A stretch of DNA of 64,000 bases from Candidatus Aalborgicola defluviihabitans (lineage in GTDB: Bacteria > Pseudomonadota > Gammaproteobacteria > Burkholderiales > Burkholderiaceae_C), in assembly GCA_016705575.1 (NCBI GenBank), contig JADIXX010000002.1, positions 73,510-137,509 of the forward strand, read 5' to 3'. Both the position numbers and the translations under genes were made by a program. The notes below the pieces were generated by a model that made no database searches, was not told the DNA's origin, and saw nothing but the letters and a program-made list of their open reading frames with translations. Positions 34,208-43,104 of the stretch are shown in pieces; position 1 is the first letter of the stretch; each line of letters starts with the position of its first letter.

Positions 34208-34786
34208 TTACTGAGACTTGGCTGGCTTGTCGCCACCCTTGTACCCTGCGCCACGCCAGCTGTGGCGATCGCCGTAGTGAGCACCCATGCGGGCATGTTC
34301 GGCATCAAATACCGTCTTCTGGTCGGCATTGAGCGCGCCGTAGAAAGTCTTTGTCGCATCTTCGCGCTTGTCCATGGCGGCATTCATGGCCGCCATGCGC
34401 TCCGTGCGCAGGGCGTGCATTTTGTCAATGCGCTCAGGAGTAGTTAGTTTTTCCATCTCTGCACGGTCCGGGCGCTTCATATCCCCGCGAGCGGGCGGTT
34501 TCATGGCGGTGGTGAAGGTTGTCCAGGCGCCTTCCTGCTCAGGCGCGAGCTTGAGCTTGGCCTTGAGTGCATCCTGGCGCTTCGCCATCTTGGCTTCCCA
34601 TTTTGCGGAGCCCATGCGGTTGTGCATGCCGCCCATGGGGCCACCTTGGTGCATGCCGGCTGCGTTGGTACCTGCCATGGGCATACGACCACCATCCTGA
34701 CCGGCTGCCGGCTGGGCCATGGTGGCAAAACCGGCACTGGCGAGCAAGCCGGCGAGAACGAGAGACTTGAAAGAAGTGGTTTGCAT
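34208..34786 (-). CDS. periplasmic Spy/CpxP-like (LTXXQ) protein
   Basis: A 192-residue secreted protein. Residues 1-23 are a signal peptide (SLVLAGLLASAGFATMA). A Met/Gly/His-rich segment follows (about 35-62, several MGG and MH pairs, possibly metal-binding). Then comes a helical domain with LTTPERIDKMHALRTERM and LNADQKTVFDAE, the LTxxQ pattern of Spy/CpxP. These are periplasmic chaperones induced by envelope or metal stress. AAGGATG precedes the ATG at 34786. Confidence 0.83.
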   Translation of the reverse strand: MQTTSFKSLVLAGLLASAGFATMAQPAAGQDGGRMPMAGTNAAGMHQGGPMGGMHNRMGSAKWEAKMAKRQDALKAKLKLAPEQEGAWTTFTTAMKPPARGDMKRPDRAEMEKLTTPERIDKMHALRTERMAAMNAAMDKREDATKTFYGALNADQKTVFDAEHARMGAHYGDRHSWRGAGYKGGDKPAKSQ

Positions 34787-34972
34787 GGAGCATCCTTTTT
34801 GAAGGTACCTTACACGGACATCGTGATCTGGCATGGAAGAAGTGTGCGGGTTATGTGTATCGGGGATATTGCGATCGCATAACACTTTGTAAAGTTGACC
34901 GAAGTAGCGCTCCCTCACAGCGATGACAATACACCCCTCGGGCCAATCCCGCGAATCTATAAAGGCAAATAC

Positions 34973-35884
34973 GTGTTCAAGAATTTGATGATTTACCGTT
35001 TGGTGTCAGGCTGGCCGACTGCGGTCGAACCCCTGGAAGCAGCGCTGCAGGAAGCGCAGTTTGTGGAGTGCGGCGCCACGCAAGAAAAGTCGGTCGGCTG
35101 GTTGGAACCGCGCGGCCATACCCATGGCCCATTGGTAGAGGTGGTGGGCGGCCAATGGCTGCTCAAGCTGGCGATGGAGGTGAAGGTGGTGCCGGGTTCG
35201 GTCATCAAGCGCAAGGTACAAGACCAGGTGGACCACATCGAGGCCAGTACCGGGCGCAAACCCGGCAAGAAAGAAAAGCGCGAGATCAGTGACGAGGTGC
35301 GGCTATCGCTGCTGCCCATGGCCTTTAGCAAACAGTCCAGCGTGCAAGTCTGGGTGGACCCTGCCGCCGGTTTGCTGCTGACCGATGCCGGCAGCCAGGC
35401 CAAAGCGGATGAAGTGATGACCTGCCTGATCAAGGCGGTGGACGGGCTGGTGGTGCAACTGGTAAACACCCAGACATCACCCGCTGCCGCCATGGCCGAA
35501 TGGCTTTCCAGCAAGGATGCACCTCCCAGCTTCAGCGTGGACCGGGAGTGCGAGCTCAAGGCGGCCGATGAGTCGCGCGCCGTGGTGCGTTACACGCGCC
35601 ACGCGCTCGATACGGACGAGGTAACCCAGCACATTGCCATGGGCAAGCTGCCCACCCGGTTGGCCCTGACCTGGGCAGACCGGGTGTCCTTTGTGCTGAC
35701 CGAATCCCTGCAGCTCAAGAAGCTGGCATTTCTGGAGACGGTGTTTGAAGGTGCACCCGCCAGCGCGGCCGATGGCCAGGATGACCACTTTGATGCCGAC
35801 GTGGCCATTGCCACGGGCGAGCTTCGTAAGCTGATTCCTGACTTGATCGAAGCCTTGGGGGGAGAGGTCGAACTGACTCAATAA
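34973..35884 (+). CDS. rdgC: recombination-associated protein RdgC
   Basis: RdgC is a ring-shaped DNA-binding protein that limits RecA action. The 303-residue product begins (V/M)FKNLMIYRLVSGW, the standard RdgC N-terminus, and ends in the usual ATGELRKLIPDLIEALGGE. The start is the GTG at 34973 with AAAGG nine bases upstream; the frame is open 26 codons further but that part is not RdgC. Confidence 0.94.
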   Translation: MFKNLMIYRLVSGWPTAVEPLEAALQEAQFVECGATQEKSVGWLEPRGHTHGPLVEVVGGQWLLKLAMEVKVVPGSVIKRKVQDQVDHIEASTGRKPGKKEKREISDEVRLSLLPMAFSKQSSVQVWVDPAAGLLLTDAGSQAKADEVMTCLIKAVDGLVVQLVNTQTSPAAAMAEWLSSKDAPPSFSVDRECELKAADESRAVVRYTRHALDTDEVTQHIAMGKLPTRLALTWADRVSFVLTESLQLKKLAFLETVFEGAPASAADGQDDHFDADVAIATGELRKLIPDLIEALGGEVELTQ

Positions 35885-35898
35885 TCGCGGTGTTCGCG

Positions 35899-36486
35899 TT
35901 AACCACGTCGGTAGTGATCCTGGTAACCGCGGCCATCGCTTATCGGTTGCACATAGCGAACCGGCGGTGCATAGGCGCGCTGATCCCAACCCCCTCGGCC
36001 ATAGTAGTTCCCGTAGCCGTGGCGGTATTCAGGCCGCCACTGTGGCGCGACGTATATCGGTGCCCGCACCACCACGACGCGTGGTGGTGCGTAGTAGACG
36101 GGTGTTGGTGCGCGGTAGGCAGGGTAAGTCGAGTAAGTGGGGTAGGTAGAATAAGTGGGGTAGCTCTGGTAGTAGTCCCCTAAAGGCTGGGCTGGCATGT
36201 ACGCCTCTGAGCGGTATCCCTGCTGCTGCGCCACGCTGGCGCCGATTAGACCGCCGGTACCGGCTCCAATGAGGGCTCCACGGTGCCCACCGATTGAATG
36301 GCCGATAACCGCCCCCGCTGCCGCACCAATACCGGCGCTTAGCACGGTGTTGAATTCATCGGCATGGGCCGCCGGGATCACCAAGGCCGTTAGGCTGGCA
36401 GCTACTACGGCGAGGGCCTTCCAGGTGCGTGTGCCGGCTCCGGTGGGCCGCTGGGAAGAAACGGACAGGACAGGTGCTGTGGTCAT
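35899..36486 (-). CDS. glycine-zipper outer-layer protein with Tyr/Pro-rich tail
   Basis: A 195-residue exported protein. A basic N-terminus and hydrophobic segment (about 22-43, ending AAHAD) form a signal peptide. A glycine-zipper hairpin follows (AGIGAAAGAVIGHSIGGHRG, ALIGAGTGGLIGASV), as in rickettsial 17-kDa antigen-like proteins that sit in the outer membrane. The tail is Tyr/Pro/Thr-rich with the repeat YPTYST, then Arg/Tyr/Gly-rich. The role is unknown. Confidence 0.75.
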   Translation of the reverse strand: MTTAPVLSVSSQRPTGAGTRTWKALAVVAASLTALVIPAAHADEFNTVLSAGIGAAAGAVIGHSIGGHRGALIGAGTGGLIGASVAQQQGYRSEAYMPAQPLGDYYQSYPTYSTYPTYSTYPAYRAPTPVYYAPPRVVVVRAPIYVAPQWRPEYRHGYGNYYGRGGWDQRAYAPPVRYVQPISDGRGYQDHYRRG

Positions 36487-36610
36487 GGCATCAGGTGGGC
36501 CAACAGGCCCATACCGCTAGACGTAACGGCTTGTCTACTTATAACGCGGTGATGTGCGCCGGGATGACGTCGGTAACATGACCTTACACACTAAGGTTAT
36601 GTATGCAAAA

Positions 36611-36672
36611 GAGGGCATTAGCCCTCGTGAAACATACGTAAGACGCTATACATTTTATAGCGTCTTACGTAT
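36611..36672. repeat. AGCCCTCGT repeat copy 6 carrying a 17-bp perfect palindrome
   Basis: A GAGGGC/GCCCTC mini-hairpin (36611-36626) is followed by AGCCCTCGTGAAAC and then a perfect 17-bp inverted repeat: ATACGTAAGACGCTATA (36634-36650) and its complement (36656-36672) around a CATTT loop. It is the most strongly structured copy of the family here and may stop transcription from either side. The rest of the 36487-36674 gap shows nothing. Confidence 0.85.
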
Positions 36673-36674
36673 TG

Positions 36675-36866
36675 TTACTTTTTCATGGAGCAGGTGTTGA
36701 ACCCCAGGATGGCATAGGGCGGGCACCAACCGATGGCACCGGTGGCCAGCGGTACGAGGCCCAGCCAGCCCCATAGACCAATGTTGCCGGTTAGGGTCAG
36801 GCCGATCAAGACCAGACCAATGGCGATGCGCGCGATGCGGTCAATGCCGCCGACGTTGAGTTTCAT
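36675..36866 (-). CDS. DUF2892 (YgaP transmembrane-like) protein
   Basis: A 63-residue inner-membrane protein: MKLNVGGIDRIARIAIGLVL, then a second hydrophobic stretch and GWCPPYAILGFNTC near the end. This matches the DUF2892 family, related to the membrane part of the sulfurtransferase YgaP. The two Cys of WCPPY...NTC are typical. It probably shares a transcript with the DUF2249 gene upstream. Confidence 0.87.
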   Translation of the reverse strand: MKLNVGGIDRIARIAIGLVLIGLTLTGNIGLWGWLGLVPLATGAIGWCPPYAILGFNTCSMKK

Positions 36867-36964
36867 GGCTATTTCCTTGTTTGGGTGGTAATGCCGCTAT
36901 TGGACGCGCCAATTACCTCCAAAGTCTGTGACTTGCGTCACACAGCTATGGTCCGCGTGTCGAT

Positions 36965-37222
36965 TTAGAGCTTGGCGAAGTCGATCACGATTTGTCCGGG
37001 TTCGCGGTGTAGGTAGCTAATTTCAATGGCAGCACCATAGCGAGCCTGCAGCTGGTTGAGCAAGGGAATGGGGTCGTGGTCATTGACAAAACGCATGGTC
37101 TCGCCCGGCGTGAGGGAGTCCAGCGCGCCAAAGATGGCTGCATGGCGAAATCGCTTGGCCACACCACGTGCGTCAAATGGGTAGATCGCTTCGGCGGTCG
37201 TGTGATTGCAGGCTTGGGACAT
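36965..37222 (-). CDS. DUF2249 domain protein
   Basis: An 85-residue protein: IYPFDARGVAKRFRHAAIFGALDSLTPGETMRFVNDHDPIPLLNQLQ is the DUF2249 core, with the invariant NDHDP. The domain has an ACT/TusA-like two-layer fold and is often linked to NO or nitrite metabolism and hemerythrins. A second, divergent member is at 40388. Family assignment is firm, function is not. Confidence 0.85.
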   Translation of the reverse strand: MSQACNHTTAEAIYPFDARGVAKRFRHAAIFGALDSLTPGETMRFVNDHDPIPLLNQLQARYGAAIEISYLHREPGQIVIDFAKL

Positions 37223-37339
37223 GGTGGATTTCCTTTCAGAGCGATGAAATGGGTTGAGGGGCTGACGGCTTCATCACGTCGGTCAGCTGGGAGGGATCGA
37301 ATGTGGTTGTGATTGCGTCGGCGCGTTGCATGGTCGCGT

Positions 37340-38581
37340 TCAGTACAGAATGCGGCAGCGGATGGTGCCTGGCACGCTACGCAGTTGGTCCAGGGCCGAT
37401 TGACTGGCGGCGCTGTCCACGTCGATCACCACGTAGCCCAGGTCTTCAAAGGTGCTCAGATACTGCGCCGCGATGTTGATGCCAGCGGCTGAGAGTCTCT
37501 CATTCACCTGCGCCAACACACCGGGCACGTTGTGATGGATGTGCAGCAGGCGGCTGCGGCCAGTGTGCTCGGGAAGCGCCACTTCAGGAAAGTTAACGGC
37601 CGAGTTGGTGGAGCCGTTGTTGCCGTAGCGAACCAACTTGGCCGCCACTTCACTACCAATGTTGACTTGGGCTTCCGAGGTGGAGCCGCCAATGTGCGGG
37701 GTCAACAGCACGTTGTCAAACTTGGTGAGTGGTGAAGAGAACACCGCGTCATTGCCCTGCGGCTCTGCAGGAAAAACGTCGATGGCAGCGCCGTGCAAGT
37801 GGCGGCACTCCAGTGCTGCAGTCAGGGCGCCAATATCGACAACAGTGCCGCGCGAGGCGTTGATCAGGTGGCTGCCGGGCTTCATCGCGGCGAGCTCTTT
37901 GGCACCGATCAGCAGGTGGGTTTGTGGTGTTTCGGGTACATGCAGGCTCACCACATCCGACGTGGCCAGCAGCTCGTCCAGGTTGGCGATTTCCCGCGCA
38001 TTGCCAAGCGGCAGTTTGGCTTCGATATCGCGAAACACCACGCGCATGCCCAGTTGTTCGGCCAGCACACCGATCTGCGTGCCGATGTGGCCGTAACCAA
38101 TAATGCCCAGGGTCTTTCCGCGCACCTCGTAGGAATGCGCGGCGCTCTTGACCCAGCCACCGCGGTGCAGGATGGCGTTCTTCTCGGGAATGCCGCGCAT
38201 CAGCATGGTGATTTCGGCCAACACCAGCTCAGCCACGCTGCGCGTGTTGGAGAACGGCGCGTTGAACACCGCAATGCCCAGGCGCATGGCGGCTCTCAGA
38301 TCGACCTGGTTGGTACCAATGCAAAAGCAGCCGATGGCCGCAAGCTGCGGGGCTTGCTCCAGCACCGCAGCCGTGAGTTGGGTGCGCGAGCGGATGCCGA
38401 CAAAGTGCGCGCCGTCCAGCGCGGCTTGCAAGTCTGCACCGGTCAGCGCTTTGGCATGCGTTACGATATTCGTGTAGCCGCCCTGTTGCAACACGTCCAC
38501 AGCGGAAGGGTGTATGCCTTCCAGCAGTACCGCTTTTAGCGTGGCTTTTTCCCGGGGCAGGTTGATAGGTGGCTGGGTCAT
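37340..38581 (-). CDS. serA: D-3-phosphoglycerate dehydrogenase
   Basis: SerA oxidises 3-phosphoglycerate in the first step of serine synthesis. The 413-residue protein has the D-2-hydroxyacid dehydrogenase core: GIRSRTQLTAAVL, NAD loop GIIGYGHIGTQIG, INASRGTVVD, DVFPAEP, and catalytic His in LLTPHIGGSTSEAQ. A C-terminal ACT domain follows (HHNVPGVLAQVNERLSAAGI), like the E. coli enzyme inhibited by serine. The start at 38581 (MTQPPINLP) lies 8 bases after the nsrR-like stop. Confidence 0.94.
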   Translation of the reverse strand: MTQPPINLPREKATLKAVLLEGIHPSAVDVLQQGGYTNIVTHAKALTGADLQAALDGAHFVGIRSRTQLTAAVLEQAPQLAAIGCFCIGTNQVDLRAAMRLGIAVFNAPFSNTRSVAELVLAEITMLMRGIPEKNAILHRGGWVKSAAHSYEVRGKTLGIIGYGHIGTQIGVLAEQLGMRVVFRDIEAKLPLGNAREIANLDELLATSDVVSLHVPETPQTHLLIGAKELAAMKPGSHLINASRGTVVDIGALTAALECRHLHGAAIDVFPAEPQGNDAVFSSPLTKFDNVLLTPHIGGSTSEAQVNIGSEVAAKLVRYGNNGSTNSAVNFPEVALPEHTGRSRLLHIHHNVPGVLAQVNERLSAAGINIAAQYLSTFEDLGYVVIDVDSAASQSALDQLRSVPGTIRCRILY

Positions 38582-38589
38582 GGCGAGCC

Positions 38590-39066
38590 TTAGCCGAGGG
38601 CCACAGGAATCTGTCGGTGCGGACCGCCGGAAGGTGGACGCGGCGTATAGGTAGTTTCGATCTGGGTGCTGGGCGGCAGCAAGTCCGCCAAGGTGTATCG
38701 GTCCAGGTACTGCATCAGGCTTTGCAGCGCACCGCTCATTATGCCGGTGAGCTTGCAGCGGCCGGTGAGGCTGCAGTCGGCTTCTTGGGTCAGACAATCC
38801 ACGAGATAAAAATCGGGCTCAATACTGCGCACCACGGCGCCCAGGTTGATCTCGGCGGGTGCCGCGCCCAGTCGCATGCCACCGCCCCTGCCACGTACCG
38901 TTTCCAGCCAGCCATTGAGGGCGAGTTGGTGGGTGATCTTCATCAAATGCGCTTCCGAGATGCCGTAGGCGCCCGCCACCTCGGCGATGGTGCACAGCCG
39001 TTCAGGCTTTTGCCCCACGTACATCAAAAGACGCATTGCGTAGTCGGTCATGGTGGTCAGGCGCAT
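38590..39066 (-). CDS. nsrR: Rrf2-family regulator, NsrR-like
   Basis: A 158-residue winged-helix regulator: MRLTTMTDYAMRLLMYVG, recognition segment AYGISEAHLMKITHQLALNG, wing VRGRGGGMRLG. Three cysteines (Cys91, Cys98, Cys104) are spaced like the Fe-S ligands of NsrR, the NO-sensing repressor. It lies directly downstream of nnrS, an NsrR target elsewhere. AAG-N17-CTT palindromes upstream of nnrS/DUF2249 and of the suf operon are its likely binding sites. An IscR/RirA-type role cannot be fully excluded. Confidence 0.85.
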   Translation of the reverse strand: MRLTTMTDYAMRLLMYVGQKPERLCTIAEVAGAYGISEAHLMKITHQLALNGWLETVRGRGGGMRLGAAPAEINLGAVVRSIEPDFYLVDCLTQEADCSLTGRCKLTGIMSGALQSLMQYLDRYTLADLLPPSTQIETTYTPRPPSGGPHRQIPVALG

Positions 39067-39100
39067 AAGACTCCTTGGGTGTAGCGGTGGTCTGCCAGGC

Positions 39101-40309
39101 CTAGTTGCGCGGGCGGATCAACATGGGCGTGAACTGCCACAGGTACAGTGCCAACGAGGCGATCCAGGCGGCAGCGGCGATATGCAGCAACGTGGCGGTG
39201 GCGGGTGTAGCAGCGATGGCAGTAAGGCGCAGCGCCACGGCGATCAGCATCAGCCAGTAGCTTGCGCGTATGGTGCGGTCGGTGGCCAAGGGACGACCGG
39301 TGTGGCCCAGCGCTGTGCGTGTGACCATGCCAATGATCATCACCGAGAAGCCTGCCATCGCGATGGTGTGCACAGGCAGCACACGCGGCAGGTCCACCCC
39401 GGCGTATTGCAACGCTGCCATCAGCAAGCCGATGCCGATGCTGGAGTACCCCACGTACAAAATCCACAGCAAGGCGTTGCCACGCACTGCCAGCGGTTTC
39501 CAGCTGATGATCTGCACCAGCGCCAGCGTGCCGGCCAGGCCCAGCGCAGCGGCGCTCAGCATGGGAATACCAGCCAATAAGCTCACGACGCCTACCGTGC
39601 ATGCGCCCAGCTGCACCCAGCCGGTCTTCATTTGAGTGGGAAGAGTCAGACCGTGCACCGCGCGCATGGCAAAGAAGGGGATAACGCGGCGACCAATCAG
39701 CAATGCAATCAAGGCCATGACCACCAGCCCTGCGTTGAAGCGCTGCATCAGCAGCAGATAGTCGCCACCGCGCGCAGTCAGCAAATACAGCGCGTCGGTA
39801 GCAGCCAGACCCGCCAGGAAGACTGGCATGGCATAGTTGCGGCTGTTCTTGGAAACCGCTACGGCGCGCAACATGGCGCCCGAGCCCAACAAGAAGAAAG
39901 ATAGCTCGGCGGCCATAGCCAACCAAAAGGCGGCTTCAAATGGCAGCAAGAATCCAATACGCGCTACCACCCATAGAACGCAGGCCAAGGCCAGCACCTT
40001 ACCGGCCATGGGGGTGATGCCGGTCCAGTTGGCACCTGCGGTCATCATAAAAGCAAAGGCGATGGTGGCAATGAAGCCCCACAGCATCTCATGCGCGTGC
40101 CAGGCCAGGCCACCCAGGGGCGCGGTGAGCAAGCCCGGTGTGTAAATCCACAAGGCGATGGCCACCAACGCCCAGCTGGTGCCTGCCAGGTACAGCGGAC
40201 GAAAAGCCAGCTCCAGAAACACCTTCATGCTGGGAGCGGGGGGCGCTTTAGGCGCCGCATCCTTGGGTTGTATGAGGATGGTAGTGGGGCGAACGGGTGT
40301 AGTGGACAT
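39101..40309 (-). CDS. nnrS: NnrS family heme/copper membrane protein
   Basis: A 402-residue protein with about twelve membrane segments. NnrS landmarks are FRPLYLAGTSWALVA, GLAWHAHEMLWGF (conserved His), GRRVIPFFAMRA and LPVHTIAMAGFSVMIIGMVTRTALGHTGR. NnrS protects cells during nitric-oxide stress. The N-terminal 30 residues are Pro/Ala-rich. It is followed by the nsrR-like gene and then serA, and is divergent from a DUF2249 gene across a likely operator. Confidence 0.93.
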   Translation of the reverse strand: MSTTPVRPTTILIQPKDAAPKAPPAPSMKVFLELAFRPLYLAGTSWALVAIALWIYTPGLLTAPLGGLAWHAHEMLWGFIATIAFAFMMTAGANWTGITPMAGKVLALACVLWVVARIGFLLPFEAAFWLAMAAELSFFLLGSGAMLRAVAVSKNSRNYAMPVFLAGLAATDALYLLTARGGDYLLLMQRFNAGLVVMALIALLIGRRVIPFFAMRAVHGLTLPTQMKTGWVQLGACTVGVVSLLAGIPMLSAAALGLAGTLALVQIISWKPLAVRGNALLWILYVGYSSIGIGLLMAALQYAGVDLPRVLPVHTIAMAGFSVMIIGMVTRTALGHTGRPLATDRTIRASYWLMLIAVALRLTAIAATPATATLLHIAAAAWIASLALYLWQFTPMLIRPRN

Positions 40310-40331
40310 GACGGCCTGCGTAAAAAGCTAT

Positions 40332-40354
40332 AAGCTATATCTATTATATATCTT
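40332..40354. promoter_or_regulatory. probable NsrR operator between nnrS and DUF2249 gene
   Basis: A 23-bp imperfect palindrome with AAG and CTT at its ends (left half AAGCTATATCT, right half TTATATATCTT), flanked by AT/AT. The overall pattern ATAAG-N17-CTTAT is identical in spacing to the site before the suf operon. It lies 23 bases upstream of nnrS and 33 upstream of the divergent gene. It resembles the known NsrR consensus (two AAGATGCATTT-like halves). Confidence 0.6.
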
Positions 40355-40387
40355 ATAATAGCATCTGAATTATTTCAAGGAGTCCCC

Positions 40388-40672
40388 ATGACACAGACCA
40401 CGCAAGCCGTCGAAGTTGATACCCGCCCCATGGCATCGAAAGATCGCCGCACTCTGGTGTTCTGGACGTTTGACCAGCTCGAGGTTGACATGACCATGGA
40501 ATTGATCAACGACCATGAGCCCACAACCTTGCGCAGCCAGTTCGAACTGGAGAAGCCCAACCTGTTTACCTGGGAAACCCTGGAAAGCGGCCCTGAAGTT
40601 TGGCGCGTTGCGGTGACCAAACTCAAAGGCAAGCATGGCGTGGACCACTGCTGCGGCGCCTGCGGCGGCTAA
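40388..40672 (+). CDS. DUF2249 domain protein
   Basis: A 94-residue protein with the DUF2249 core (VFWTFDQLEVDMTMELINDHEPTTLRSQF, then LESGPEVWRVAVTKL). It ends in the cysteine-rich tail DHCCGACGG, which could bind metal. It is divergent from nnrS across the likely NsrR operator, so it is probably NO-responsive. AAGGAG precedes the ATG. It is a paralogue of the protein at 36965. Confidence 0.87.
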   Translation: MTQTTQAVEVDTRPMASKDRRTLVFWTFDQLEVDMTMELINDHEPTTLRSQFELEKPNLFTWETLESGPEVWRVAVTKLKGKHGVDHCCGACGG

Positions 40673-40682
40673 GGTCTAATTT

Positions 40683-41243
40683 TTAGGCTGCAATCACATC
40701 CAGATCGGGTTCCAGCGTCCGCAATTGACTCTGGATACCCTGCAGCGTGCCCGATATAGCGCTGGGGCAGGTGCCACAGGCTCCCTGGTAGTGCACCACC
40801 AGCTGGTTGCCCACCAGACTGAGCACATGCAGGTCGCCGCCATCGCTTTGCAGGTAGGGGCGAATTTGCTGGTCCAGCATCAGGTTGATGTCATCCAGGC
40901 GCTGCTGGTCGGCCTCGCTCAGGTGCTCGAATGATTCGCGCGCCGCAAACACAGCCGCTGCAGACTGGTCGGCCGCAGCCGGTGCGGCTCGTATCGGCAC
41001 GGCCACCTCGCGCGCCAGGTCTTCCCATTCGACCGTGCCGTCTTGTGTGACGGTGACCCAACGGTCCACATAAAACACATTGGTCACATGCTCGATGGCA
41101 AACAATGCACTGGCTAGCGGATTGTCTTGCGCTTGCGCGGCGTTCTCAAACGAATGCGCAATGCCCCAGGACAGCGGCTCGCGCAGGATGAACTTGACCG
41201 CGTTGGGGTTGGGGGTGGGTTCGATGTCGGCAATCTTGGGCAT
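40683..41243 (-). CDS. Nfu-type iron-sulfur carrier (NifU C-terminal domain)
   Basis: A 186-residue protein. An N-terminal Nfu domain (PTPNPNAVKFILREPL) is joined to a NifU-like C-terminal domain with the cluster-binding CxxC (GACGTCPSAISGTL). Such proteins take assembled 4Fe-4S clusters to target enzymes. It is the last gene of the suf operon, 30 bases after sufU, and converges on the DUF2249 gene. Confidence 0.9.
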   Translation of the reverse strand: MPKIADIEPTPNPNAVKFILREPLSWGIAHSFENAAQAQDNPLASALFAIEHVTNVFYVDRWVTVTQDGTVEWEDLAREVAVPIRAAPAAADQSAAAVFAARESFEHLSEADQQRLDDINLMLDQQIRPYLQSDGGDLHVLSLVGNQLVVHYQGACGTCPSAISGTLQGIQSQLRTLEPDLDVIAA

Positions 41244-41273
41244 GGTGCGCTCCAGCGGTGCAATGGATAGGGC

Positions 41274-41780
41274 TTAGGCGTCGCCCATGGGGGCTTGCAT
41301 GGGGTCAGCCTGGGCTTCGGTGGTGACGCTGGTCTGACTATTGAGTGCTGCCTGCAGCGTGTGCCAAGGCAGGATGGCGCACTTCACGCGCATGGGCAGA
41401 TCCCGGATGCCGGAGAACACCGACAAGCGTGCCATACCGGGGAGCGCAGGTGCAGCGGGCGCTCCAGGGGTTTGATCGCGGCCGGTGGCCATGTCCACAA
41501 ACGCATGGACCAGTTGTTCGGCCTCGGCAGGGGTTTTGCCTTTAACGGCCATGGTCATCATCGAGGCCGATGCTTTGCAGATGGCACACGATTCGCCGTG
41601 GAAGGCGATGGAATGCACGGCATCGCCTTCCACATTGAGAGCCACATAAATGTGGTCGCCGCACAGCGGGTTCAACCCCTCGGCCTGGTGGCTGGCATGT
41701 TCCAGCGTGCCGTAGTTGCGGGGTTTCTTGTTGTGGTCCAGGATCACTTCCTGGTACAGGGGTTTCGGGTCTGCGCTCAT
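41274..41780 (-). CDS. sufU: SufU/IscU-type Fe-S scaffold protein
   Basis: A 168-residue scaffold. The three cluster or zinc ligand cysteines are in NPLCGDH, ESCAICKAS and RVKCAILPW. The insertion of about 20 residues (VDMATGRDQTPGAPAAPALP) before the third ligand is typical of SufU rather than IscU. SufU accepts sulfur from SufS. The start is ATG 41780 (MSADPKPLYQ); the open frame upstream overlaps sufS and is ignored. Confidence 0.93.
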   Translation of the reverse strand: MSADPKPLYQEVILDHNKKPRNYGTLEHASHQAEGLNPLCGDHIYVALNVEGDAVHSIAFHGESCAICKASASMMTMAVKGKTPAEAEQLVHAFVDMATGRDQTPGAPAAPALPGMARLSVFSGIRDLPMRVKCAILPWHTLQAALNSQTSVTTEAQADPMQAPMGDA

Positions 41781-41799
41781 GGTGCTTCCTTGCCCGCTA

Positions 41800-43104
41800 T
41801 CAGGCAAAAACCTGTTGTACGCTGCGTATGCCCGCCACCAGTGCGTCCACCTCGGCAGGGGTGTTGTAGAACGCAAACGAGGCACGGGCTGTGGCAGCCA
41901 CGCCCAGGCGTTGCATTAGGGGCTGGGCACAGTGGTGGCCAGTTCGCACGGCAACGCCTTCAGCATTAAGCAGCGTGCCCACGTCGTGCGGGTGAATGCC
42001 TTGCAGGGCGAACGACAACACAGCCGCCTTCTCGCGCGCCGTGCCAATCAGGCGCACACCGGGCATGGCAGAGAGGCGTTCGGTGGCGTATTGCAGCAGG
42101 CTGTGCTCGTGCGCGGCAATGGCATCCATACCCAGGCTCTGCAAGTAGTCAATAGCGGCAGCCAGTCCAATCGCAGCGGCAATGGGCGGCGTGCCAGCTT
42201 CAAACTTATTGGGTATGGGCGCGTAGGTGGATTTTTCGAGCGTGACGGTGTGGATCATGTCGCCACCGCCTTTGAAAGGTTGCATGGCTTCGAGCAACTC
42301 GGCGCGGCCATAGAGCACGCCAATGCCAGTGGGCCCGCACAGCTTGTGGCCCGAGAAGGCGTAGAAGTCGCAATCCAGGTCTTGCACGTCTACGTGCAAG
42401 TGTGGTGCGGCCTGCGCGCCGTCGAGCAGTACCGGCACGCCGTGTTTGTGCGCTGTGGCAATCATGTCCTTTACCGGATTGATACTGCCCAGCGCATTGG
42501 ACACATGGCCCAAGCAAACCAGCCGCGTGCGGTCGCTGAACAGCGTCTCATAAACATCTAGCTGCAGCTCGCCCGCGTCGTTGATGGGCACCACCTTGAG
42601 CGTGGCGCCCTTCTCGGCGCACAGCATGTGCCAGGGCACGATGTTGGAATGGTGTTCCAGCACGGTGATGATGATTTCATCACCCGCGTTAATGAACTTG
42701 CGGCCCCAGCCGTGCATCACCAGGTTGATGCTCTCCGTGGTGCCGCTGGTAAAAATTACTTCACGCGCTTCACGGGCGTGAATGAACTGTTGCACCGTGC
42801 ACCGAGCGGCCTCGTAGGCGGCGGTGGCGGTCTCGGACAGGTAATGTACCGCGCGGTGGATGTTGGCATGCTCCTGGCGTTGGTAGCGCAGCAGGCGTTC
42901 CATCACCGGGATCGGCATCTGGCTGGAGGCTGCGTTGTCCAGGTACACCAAGGGCTTGCTGCCAACAGTCAATGCAAGGATGGGGAAGTCGGCGCGCACG
43001 CGCTCAATATCCAGCATCCTGGATATGAGTGGGGCCGTTGGCGATGCTGCTGCAAGTGGAGACAACGCGTCCCGAACGGCCATGCTGAGGGCGGCGGCGC
43101 TCAT
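41800..43104 (-). CDS. sufS: cysteine desulfurase SufS
   Basis: A 434-residue PLP enzyme that takes sulfur from cysteine. The group II signature is clear: VYLDNAASSQMP, FTSGTTESINLVMHGW, the PLP Lys in FYAFSGHKLCGPTGIGVLYG, and the active-site Cys in RTGHHCAQPLMQRLG. A non-conserved leader of about 30 residues precedes the homologous part (MLDIERVRADFPIL), so the true start may be 43017. The first codons overlap sufD by four bases. Confidence 0.96.
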   Translation of the reverse strand: MSAAALSMAVRDALSPLAAASPTAPLISRMLDIERVRADFPILALTVGSKPLVYLDNAASSQMPIPVMERLLRYQRQEHANIHRAVHYLSETATAAYEAARCTVQQFIHAREAREVIFTSGTTESINLVMHGWGRKFINAGDEIIITVLEHHSNIVPWHMLCAEKGATLKVVPINDAGELQLDVYETLFSDRTRLVCLGHVSNALGSINPVKDMIATAHKHGVPVLLDGAQAAPHLHVDVQDLDCDFYAFSGHKLCGPTGIGVLYGRAELLEAMQPFKGGGDMIHTVTLEKSTYAPIPNKFEAGTPPIAAAIGLAAAIDYLQSLGMDAIAAHEHSLLQYATERLSAMPGVRLIGTAREKAAVLSFALQGIHPHDVGTLLNAEGVAVRTGHHCAQPLMQRLGVAATARASFAFYNTPAEVDALVAGIRSVQQVFA

